From Conoideocrella luteorostrata (taxonomy: Eukaryota; Ascomycota; Sordariomycetes; Hypocreales; Clavicipitaceae), in the NCBI GenBank assembly GCA_032433595.1, contig JASWJB010000071.1, forward strand, positions 90,842 to 154,841: a stretch of DNA of 64,000 nt, in the 5' to 3' direction. Positions 55,251 to 64,000 of the stretch are shown here, in pieces; the first letter of the stretch is position 1, and every line of letters starts with the position of its first letter. Below the pieces are notes generated by a model. That model saw nothing but the letters and a program-made list of their open reading frames with translations, had not been told where the DNA came from and ran no database searches. The position numbers were made by a program, and so were the translations under genes.

Positions 55251-56551
55251 CTATATCACCCTTTCCACACCTTTTTGTTCTAGCGCCTGTTTTCCATCAC
55301 TGTGTAGTCCTGAACAGAGTCTTCGTGAAGCCAGCCATGAACAGGCAATCTCGACGATCAGAGCAAACCTTCTCTTACTCACCACCAACAAGCCCAAGGC
55401 CAACACCGGTGAGCAGCGTAGCAGCAACCCAAACAGAGGCATACGCAACTGCACCAGTTGAATCAATGCCATATATGTTCTGTGAGCAGGCGAGGTAGGT
55501 GCTGACACCAGTCAATACTGCAGCCGCAGCCGTTCGTCGAATGACAACCTTTGTCTTGGCTGTGTATCCCCAAAAGTTCCACCACACAGTCTGGCTAAGC
55601 GACGCATTCACAGGGTCGAACTCTTCGATCTTGGTGTCTTCCTTTGCCTTTCCAGTCGTGGCAAATGGCGCGAAGATGAACGTGCTAGACGCAAGACCGA
55701 ACAGGATTGTTACAGGGAGAATTTCGGCGTATGAAGCTGAATAGGCCGGCTCTAGACTGGGCAGCCCGTTAAAATATACGACAAGGATGCGAGGCAGTAA
55801 GAAGCGCAGCGACAGTACGAGCGTGACGGTGTAAATGCCCGTGGACAGGAGAGTCGTCAGCAACTGCATGGGAATATCGAGGAGTTCACGGTTCGATTGT
55901 CGGATAGAAGCGTCATCTGCCGTAGAGAGAGGCAGGACTAGGTAGAAAGGTACGGCAATAGCGAGGACATCAATGGCTAGTGCGGAAAATGCGGCTGCAG
56001 GGCTGAGGCCATAGAATGCAGCGAGCAAGTACATCTACCAAAGTTAGTACGTCGACCACTATCACAGTCCGTGAAGGTATAAATTATCACTCACCACAGG
56101 CCCGTGGGCCAGGACATTCATTGCTGCAGCCTCTAGGCTGTCCAACTTGCCAAACCATGCAAGTGCTAATTCAATACTGCCAAGAAAAGGAAAGAAGTTA
56201 ACGCGCGGTTCGTGTAAGCATCATGCATGGAGCATATTGAAAACTATCTCACATTTTCCAACCTGCAACAATAGCAACCCCATTCCACGTCTCCGGGCTA
56301 CGCGTCAAAGAATCCAATTCGCCTTTTGACACCTGCGACATGATAACGCTGCCCAGTGTCGACAGCGCCATACTCAAAGCCACCGTCAACGGAAACTGGA
56401 GAGCGTATGGAAGCTTGCTATCTGTATCAGCGGTCTTCGGAGCAAGTCTATCCATCTTGGCCACGGCAGTAGTTTGCATGTCGGCAGCTGAAGCTCCCAA
56501 GTTTTCTGCCAAAGTCGCATCCGACTTGGCGCTTCGCTTAGTTGGCGCCAT
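55251..56551 (-). CDS. Multi-span membrane protein of unknown function (four exons)
   Basis: Exons 56551-56253, 56176-56095, 56034-55383 and 55309-55251 give 363 residues. After a polar N-terminus (MAPTKRSAKSDATLAEN) about eight hydrophobic segments follow, for example from LPYALQFPLTVALSMAL, from GPVVMYLLAAFYGLS, from FSALAIDVLAIAVPFYLVL, from MQLLTTLLSTGIYTVTL, and from AVAYASVWVAATLLTGVG. No transporter signature is visible. The final exon is optional: without splicing the protein stops two codons after the donor (Gly-Glu then TAA), while splicing adds LHSDGKQALEQKGVERVI. The donor is a good consensus, so I prefer the spliced form. Function unknown. Confidence 0.78.
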
Positions 56552-57615
56552 GATTTTTGTGTGAATACCTTCGTGTGATGGGCACCCTGGTAGAGTCGTT
56601 TCTTCCCTTCTCGTTTCTGCTCTCGAAACTGGCTTTGTGGTCTGCGAAAGGTTGTCACAAGGAGCGTAATAGTTGGGACGACCAACTCAACTGACGTGTA
56701 CAGCACTATGACGAAGTTGATGATAGGTTTGCGTCTTGCATTGGCTGGTCGGCGGTGGTCGCGATTCGATTGGGCTGGAGCATCCGGCGGGGGAAACGAG
56801 CGAGGACCTGGCACGTCAGTCGGGGACGGTGACATCAGGTCGCTGGGGAAACAGGAGCCGCTCCATAGCCTGAAGCCGAACTGCTGACTGGGAGCGGGCC
56901 GCTGAACTGACTGTAGTAATTATCTGTGTCCCCACTGGCTAGTCAGGGTAGGTGCTCTCATTTTTTTTTCTCTCCTGCCTTTTTAACTCTCGACCTGCTC
57001 CCACGCAAACAAAGGTGATCAGTGCGCCTCAATGAAAGAAAAATTTCTCCGCAGTGCTTGACTTTCTATATCCTTCTAATAACCTTCTATATTGTACGGA
57101 GTACAAGAAATTGTTTATATTTTATGTCCACTGTCCCAGTTGTGCCATGTGAAACCAAAGGGTTTTTCTTCAGCAGCTGCTAACACATCATTGGCCACAA
57201 AGTAGCGGGCTGAGCTACTAGATTGGTTGGTCTCAAGACAAAAGGAAACAAAGACACGAGTGTGTTTCTCATAAAGCCGAAGAATCATTCAGGTAATTTA
57301 CAAAATATGTCGCTTCATTTGGTATTTGTTCGGATGTACGCTCGACGCTGATTCTAATCTTCACTTTAACCTCGTGGAGATGCAATCTCGTCCACAAACA
57401 AACGGCCCTAGTTGACCGTGCGTGCAGAAGGGCCTTCCACTCTTCGGTGCTGAAGATTGATAGCGGAGCTGAACCACCTCATACAGTTTGAGTATATCAT
57501 GATACATATGAGACCACCGCGCCACGTTATTCAAAACCGATTTCAACTCCACAGCCATGGAACCCGGCAGGGTTCTTGAAACCATTATATCCAAAGCAGC
57601 ATGTCCTTGCAAAAA
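56552..57615. promoter_or_regulatory. Upstream region of the membrane-protein gene
   Basis: 1.06 kb between two minus-strand genes. It has the palindromic TTGTACGGAGTACAA (57092-57106) and a T tract near 56962. No coding sequence is supported. Confidence 0.45.
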
Positions 57616-59166
57616 TTATTCCTCCATGCGGCCAAAAACGCCATCATCATCTTCGTCACTTCGAGCTCGGGAGTGCATGTCAAAGTCATCTTCGCTGTCT
57701 TCCATTTTGACATCGTCACTACCCCGTCGCATCTCGCCTCGAGTGAAGCTCTCTGGTTGACGTCGAGGGAAACTGTTAATGAACCCTGCGCTCGAGTATG
57801 ACGTGGCCTGGTCAAGGTACTGGGCTGGCACGGGTGGCACTGGCGGTGCATCTGAAGGCACAGTCACGGTGCCGTGAGAACCATTGTTGCTGTTAAAGCT
57901 GCAGCTGAGCAGTTCAACCGCTGCCGCTAGATCTCGATCGTCTTCTCCAGTTCGGTTAGCACCGGAGGACGGAGGTCGACGCTCGTGACTGGGTTGCCGG
58001 AAATGCCCAAAGGCAGAGCCGTTAGGAATGCTTCCAGAAACAGCTGACTGATAACTCTTAGAAAAACCGGCACGGTATGCCAGTCCATGGAATCCTGTTT
58101 CCTCCAACATTGGGGGAGGAGTGGTATCGGCCGAGCTTTGGCGGTCAACCTGTTCCGAGTAACCAGAAGCAGCCGGCGATGAAGAATCAGGCTCGCTGGC
58201 GGAGTCCTTGGTGGATTCCGGAGGCGTTGCCGAACTCTCCTTGCCGTTCATAGCGACAAGAACCGAGGCGGCTTCGAGAAGCTGTACTTGCTGGTGTTTC
58301 GAAATGAGCAGTTTTGACGTGTAAGACCACTCGGGAGTATGTTCCCACCTAACCAGCCGAATTAGAACAACTTGCCTTTCAAAGTCACATATATCACGAT
58401 GCTCATGCAAAAGAGCCATTCTCAGTCTCGACCGGTGCGACAAACGTCATTTTATATCACGGTCCATGAAATGTCACGCAACAACCGACAACACTCACAA
58501 ATGTTTGGTCAGGCAGCTGCCGTGCTTGTAACTCTTGCCGCACTTGTCGCATTGAACCTCGACGCGGTTAATCTTCTTGCCTTCCTTCAGGAGAGACTGT
58601 CCATCGCTAGCCCTGCGGACCCGATCCTGTTGCAACTTGGCAGCCTCGTCCGCCGAAACGTCATTTCCGTCATCGATCGCGCTATCATGGGATTCATGCT
58701 TGATTTCGGGAACAGTCCTATGTGCTGGCAGACTCGCGGGGGGCGAGGGCAAGCTGCCGGCCAGAGATGTCCTGGCAAGGGTAGTCTTTGACATAGTGTT
58801 TCGTCGACCGCCGTTGGCAATGGGGATAGCGGCCGTCTGCCCACCGTTCGCAACAGCCGCTGTGAGAGCTGCCATGTTGGGAGCGGGCGTCGTAACGGAC
58901 TTCCGGCGAGTGACACGATGGTTTGCGTTGAGGGACGAGGAGAGAAGAGAGTTGGAGTTGTTTCGCGCGTGGGATTGTCGGCCGGGTATTGCAGAAGCGG
59001 AGGGGCTTGAGACGGACGGACGCTGAAGCGCCAATGGCCTAGAAGACTGTTGCATTTCCTGGATGAAGACGACGAGAGAGTACAGGTCAGCACACAATCT
59101 CGCGAGAACTGAAGTCAAATCTGGAAGGGACCTCAACACGATTGGTCATACTTTTGAGGAAGCCAT
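57616..59166 (-). CDS. C2H2 zinc-finger protein with acidic C-terminus (three exons)
   Basis: Exons 59166-59152 (five codons), 59058-58499 and 58348-57616 give 435 residues. The N-terminal third is Ser/Ala-rich with a basic RRK patch. One C2H2 finger, VQCDKCGKSYKHGSCLTKHL followed by WEHTPEW, spans the second intron: Cys-x2-Cys-x12-His-x3-His. It continues SYTSKLLISKHQQVQLLEAA. The rest is a Ser/Pro-rich region and a strikingly acidic end (MEDSEDDFDMHSRARSDEDD). A single finger with an extended flanking block suggests a fungal regulatory protein, but I cannot name an orthologue. Likely nuclear. Confidence 0.85.
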
Positions 59167-59792
59167 TGCCAGCGACTTGGGATGCTCGGAGATGCGAGAC
59201 GACAGACGCCAGACCGTCACAGGATCGGGAGAGGCCGGAAAAGCTCAGGATCGTTATTGCAGCACTGTTCAATATACAGAGTTTCTGGTCAATGTGCAAG
59301 TGATGGGGATGGGATGTTGGAGAGAATGGCCGGGTCTGACGAATGTAGAGCGAGCGAGAAATAATATTTTGGATGGGCTCACGGGAAGGTCGTGGGGGCG
59401 TGTGTGTGTGTCCCGGTGGGCGAGTGAGGCAGCAGAGGGGGGGGGGCGTGCATGTGCAACCGCTCCGGGTCTAGAGTATGTTGGCTACATGAATCGACGG
59501 CGCCTCGAGTCTTGCGATTATCGGGATCGCAAGGGAGGGCAAAGAGTGGCGACCGTTCGCCGTTAATGGGACAGGTTGCACGCACTGGGCTAAATGATAC
59601 TAGCACCAAGAAGTCGTACTCTTGTCTATTCCATGAGGAGAAGTGGATGCGAAATGGTGCCAATTAACTTTTTGAGGCAGAAGTACCCCGTGGTCTTGTG
59701 CCTGCAGCTCCGTTACCTTATGTGTCCTTTTGCCAGGCAGCGTCTCTCTACAGGGTGGTCTCAGAGAGATCTCACGCACAGGGGTTTCTGTA

Positions 59793-59848
59793 AACGGTGA
59801 TTTGCCAACAGTGGTTTGCCAACGGTGGTCTGCCAACGGTGGTTTGCC
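59793..59848 (+). repeat. 14-bp tandem repeat, four copies
   Basis: Four consecutive copies of AACGGTGGTTTGCC with one or two substitutions in the first three copies. Confidence 0.9.
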
Positions 59849-62760
59849 GTCGCCGTCGTGTTCGAACTAGCAATGACTTCTTCTCCTTGGTGTTTGTCGC
59901 TGTGCTCCGTAGCCATAGTCCATATCCTTCCAGCTGCTTCCAACCGCTGGGGCTGACCACGCTGCTGCGACGGGTCGGGGTGGGGATAGAACCAACGGAT
60001 TACTGGGCGCGACTGAACTACCCTGGTTGATCATCAGGTCGACAACGACGTTCAAGGATGGGTGGATGGAGGGAGCTGAAGGCTGTTGGCTGCTGGCTGA
60101 ATGGCAGTCTATGCCAAACAGCGTGGGAGCGTAAGGTCTTAGGACGAATGAGGGCGTGAGGATGGAAGGTGGGAAGTGGGAAGTAGCAAGTGGGAGACTG
60201 GCAGAGAAGGACGGATGGGTGTGAGGCTAGTAACAGTCGGAGGGACAGTTCAGTCAGAACATGGTGGAGCACGGAGCATTGCCTAGCATACATGTACGGA
60301 GTACGCACGATGGGGCTGAGCAGCGACGGGTCAGTCTATCAGCCATAAGTCGTTGTTGTTGTCGCTGTGGTTTACGAATGCTATGGTATACGCGCGGCGT
60401 TCTGCCGTTTCGCTGCATTTGATACGGCAAGATGGGCGTCTCTTTGTCTCGTCCTTTGTCGTTCCGATGACTGGAAAGGATAGACAACGGTGATGTCGGC
60501 CCTCAATTGTCTCATAGGCCCTTTCTGTCGGGAACGTGCCTTTTCTTCTCTCCCTGACAATGCCATTGCTGGCGATGCCCCCTTGTTGACATGTGGGCGT
60601 ATTGTAGAATCAAGTCTGCTCTCTTTCGCTTTCGCCTTAGTAAAAGTCGAATTCAGTGGGCTACGGCAAGGGAGCTGACAAGCGGCAGTCGGCCTCGCAA
60701 CTAGCCAAGTCCGCTGGATGATTTGATCTGGCCGGGCGTTGCTGCTTCAGGCAGCCCACACTGGCCATGATCTGGATGCTGACAGGACTTCTACAGGCAG
60801 CCGTGGCTGTTCTGAAACCCGAGGCGGATTGATGCCGGGTTTACCCCTAGAGGGATAGATACCTCCCGGGCTGACCGGAAGTCAAACACAATCAGGCCAC
60901 GGTAATATGAGATCCAAATTCGCCAAATCCAGTTTGTCTTAATTGATCCAGCACTGGCCAGCTGCTTGTGAGCGGCTGTGGGGGGCAATCGAGAGGGGGG
61001 AGGGGGGAGTGGTTTCAAGAATAGCCAGCCCACGAGAGACTCGAGACTTCTAAAGTTGGCACATATAAGTCTACGCTCTCCTGAACACAATTCTGGGCAA
61101 TTGATGGTTTCCTTTCAGGAACAAAACTACTAGTTAGGTATTAATACTTAGGTACGTACCTTCACATGTGGCTCACATGACGGGCGCCTGAGTTACGACG
61201 CTGTCGAGAGCGTGACCTGTCCTAGCCTGGGAATACCAAGGAACAAACAAAAAGAAATATCGGCGTGGCGTACAAAGAGAAGGTGGAAACTCAAACTGTG
61301 AAAGCGGACGGAGGAGGAGGAGGAAGAGGAGAGGGGGGGGGGTTGCTCAATCATTCATCAAAATGGCACCACTGAAAAAACCTGGGGCAGATCATTGTAC
61401 GGAGTACTTCCTGCTCAATCGTTGAACTTCGGACTCAATATGCCAATATCAAGGACGGGCCATGTGCTACGTAGCTTGGACGGACTTCGCGCCTGGCTGA
61501 ACTGCGAACAAGATTACAATGTTTCTTGTAGCCCCTCGTTCAAGATTCCATAAGAGTGCCTCGGGACGGAATCTCGGAGCGCCCAGCCTCACTTGTCAAC
61601 CAGTACTCCGTAGTTAGTCGCTTAGTAGCTCGTGCAAAGCACAAAGGAAAATAGTGTTCCTGAGCCCATGAGCCACGATCGGGACGGGGCGCGGATGGCA
61701 TGCATAACTTTGCCATGGCTGAAGGGAATGTACGCGTCAATTGATTTGCAGAGCAGGAGCCATAATCATTAGGCCTTTTCTAAGGTTGCTGTCGCAGTGT
61801 GTAAGCGCCGCGAAAGCAACCCCCCCTGCCTCCCCTCCGTTCGCATCATCTGGTTTGATGGCCACAGTCGGAGCTTGTTTCTTTGGACACAGCGCCATGG
61901 CAATGCCAATCGCGGTTTACTGTTATCTGCCCCAGCCCTAATCTACAAAAAAATGTTGGCTTTTGCCCGTCGCCCCGCAAGATAAGAAGCAATAGCCTAC
62001 GCCAAGTGGGCATGCCAGAGCAAGCTACCAGACGTATTTCTGGTATTGCACGGAGAAACTACGGAGTACGGAGAACATGGTCAGCTATTAGTAAAAAGTA
62101 GTTTCGGTGGATCAAACTTCTCCGCAATTTCATGTCAGATCGGATACACATTCAAACTCAACATGTTTGTATAGTATTGGAAACAGCAAAATATTGCACA
62201 AAACAGTGCATTGCATTCATTGCCACCGACACTGTGAGTGATACATATTGTGCCTTGTCTTGTTTGTTATGAACCGCCGGACTGGCCAAGCCAGGTACTA
62301 TTGTTTATTTACTTGAATTGCGGACTTGAGCTGTGGTGAATCGCCAACTGTGAGGGTAGCTCCGAGCCGCTGAGGGGTTGGTCCTTCAATGACCGGTCGT
62401 TTTGGACGCGAGGAACCTCAGCTACACGCCGTAGAAAGCGGGGCACATACGCAGTGCAGCGGCAGCAGGGGTGGGCCAAGAGGTTCAAGAGGGCCTGGCG
62501 AACGATGCAACGGGGGTTACAGTGTAGAACGGGCCGGACTTGTTACTAGGCAATTCCAAAGAGCAAAAAAAAAACACCAAAGTAGCTACGGGAGTAGTTA
62601 CGAAACAGTTAGTTGACATAGACTGGTCGGTCAAATGGGCCTGGGGTTCGTGCGGACCGTGGTGCTGCTAGCCAAACATTCGTGTTGCGGATGCAGGTGC
62701 AGGTGCGGGCAGGTAGATGGATGGTTGGAGAATGATATGATGGTGGTACTTATTAGACGA

Positions 62761-62792
62761 GTTTTTTTTTTGGGGGGGGGGGGGAGGGGGGG
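62761..62792 (+). repeat. T-tract followed by G-tract
   Basis: A run of T directly followed by a long run of G interrupted once by A, then more G. Similar T/G blocks occur at 47646-47667 and 63981-64000. Confidence 0.85.
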
Positions 62793-64000
62793 CTATGCAA
62801 TTGAATTATTTTTACTAGAACGAGCAATGAACTGACAAATACTTCACTGGCCATCGGAGGCCTTCCTTGGTGGGACACTCCTTCCAGTGGGACAAGCAGG
62901 ATGAATCTACGCGAGGAGAGACTGGGCTCTCAGACACATGCAGCACCGATTTGTTGACAATGCAACCCGGTCAAGCCGACATCGAAGCTGATGCGAGCCG
63001 GAACGAGAGCGGCTAGGGGCGGCCGGGCCCTTTGGCGTGCCTGGGGAAAGGAAGCAGGTACAGCCAAGGCCCGGCAGGCCGTCAATCCTGGGAGAGGAGC
63101 AAGCTGAGGGGGACGGACGTCTTCAACATGCAAGAGAATTAGAGTTCCTGCCTGCGATTTGTTTCACATTTCTCCAGCGAAGCTCTTGTTCAAGTGTAAC
63201 GAACCAACCACCGGCCAGAGACGAGCGGGCTGCGACAAAAAGTCGTCCCAACTTGCGCAAAGATCGGAACCAGCCGAGGGAAAATAATATTGGTGCTCTG
63301 AGTGTAGTAGATGTGTAAGCGGTTCTGTATGGAGTACGGAGTACGGACTGGCAATTTACAATTTGGCGGCGTGTTGCTTGGACTGGCTGGAAGACCAGTG
63401 CGCATCCTACAGAGTACTCCGTACATAAGTAGGTGGATACAGTACAACAGCCTGCTACCTGCAGTTACCGACGGACGCACAATACAAAGTACCAGATGAC
63501 TATTAGCCACTAGGGCAGTAAGAATAGAAACATGCATTCCTGTCTGGTTGGGCTAGTGGCAACGGACTCGTGGCGTGGAAAGCTACGTCCCACATGATGT
63601 TGGGAAACGTGACAGCTTCGATACGATCCCGCAATTGTGAATACTCTGCCTTCATCGACGATATCTCATTATATCCAAATAGATGCCACCTAGTAATTCA
63701 TCCTATTTCCTATTTACCTGTAGCCCCATCCATATGAAATGTGATCTTAATCATTTGAGCATCAAGACCGCAAAACGACTACGGCCTCCTCATGGATCAT
63801 GCATCTGGAGAAACTACCCTTGTAGCGGGGTTCTCTAAAGCGGGCGTAGCGTCTGCGTGACACCTGGAGATACAAATCCCACAGGGTGTCCCTATCAAGT
63901 GGCTTGGTCTGGTGCTCATCCAATTTGGGCTGGTGCGTTGATGAAGCCACGCCTTGTTATTTTTTTTTCAATGGCAGTTGGTTTTTTTTGGGGAGGGGGC

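Larger units (their letters stand above)
59167..64000. other. Long region without a supported gene
   Basis: 4.8 kb to the window edge. Open frames are short and lack domain-like sequence. It contains six or more TACGGAGTA-type sites (60295, 61398, 61604, 62060, 63335, 63415), a 14-bp tandem repeat and a T/G homopolymer block (62761-62792). It may be the promoter of a gene beyond the window. Confidence 0.45.

Noticed and set aside
59930..60030. tRNA-like T-arm near 59990
   Set aside because: GGTTCTATCCC resembles a T-loop only loosely and no cloverleaf can be drawn around it.

Overview
The window is nuclear DNA of a filamentous ascomycete (Pezizomycotina; most likely Sordariomycetes, possibly Hypocreales, though no rRNA or ITS is present to fix the genus). 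The evidence is a moderate gene density of single, mostly multi-exon genes, short introns (about 45-235 nt) with GTRAGT donors, CTAAC/CTGAC branch sites and YAG acceptors, and proteins typical of filamentous fungi (Clr5-ankyrin protein, BCAS3 protein, SnoaL-like protein, bactofilin-like protein). I rebuilt exon-intron structures by eye. Every multi-exon model below closes in frame, so exon lengths sum to a multiple of three.

Layout. 0.4-2 kb: eIF4A (+). 3.1-4.9 kb: tetraspan membrane protein (-). 4.9-8.7 kb: long non-coding gap. 8.7-10.4 kb: eIF2-gamma (+). 10.8-12.2 kb: Laa2/aftiphilin-like trafficking protein (-). 13-15.2 kb: nucleoporin NSP1 (+). 15.6-16.1 kb: ATP synthase inhibitor IATP (-). 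18.8-19.9 kb: 14-3-3 (+). 20.4-20.9 kb: DPH4 (-). 21.4-22.0 kb: mitoribosomal mL59 (-). 22.4-24.6 kb: PRP28 (+). 24.8-28.5 kb: valyl-tRNA synthetase (-). 29.0-30.7 kb: mitochondrial protein of unknown function (+). 30.8-31.8 kb: DUF1932 dehydrogenase (-). 32.2-33.7 kb: Yra1/ALYREF mRNA export factor (-).

33.7-40.5 kb is the accessory part. It has an AT-rich intergenic stretch with a 252-bp terminal-inverted-repeat element (MITE-like), an intact Clr5-ankyrin gene (+), and on the opposite strand a decayed C2H2/ankyrin gene with frameshifts, a nonsense codon and zinc-ligand losses, several of them G-to-A changes that recall repeat-induced point mutation (RIP).

After this, housekeeping genes resume: DPM2 (+, 40.6-41.0), a BCAS3/WD40 protein (-, 41.6-44.95), a SnoaL/NTF2-like protein (-, 47.3-47.9), an ING-family PHD-finger protein (-, 48.7-51.6), a bactofilin-like protein (-, 52.8-53.6), a multi-span membrane protein (-, 55.3-56.6) and a single-finger C2H2 protein (-, 57.6-59.2). 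The last 4.8 kb has no gene I can support.

The genes do not form a metabolic cluster or operon. Many serve translation and RNA handling (eIF4A, eIF2-gamma, ValRS, mL59, DPH4, PRP28, Yra1, Nsp1), which is probably coincidental. Cross-cutting signals are a palindrome-forming TACGGAGTA motif repeated about 17 times and only outside coding exons, and an AUG-less, arginine-rich in-frame extension upstream of the valyl-tRNA synthetase start that looks like a mitochondrial presequence.
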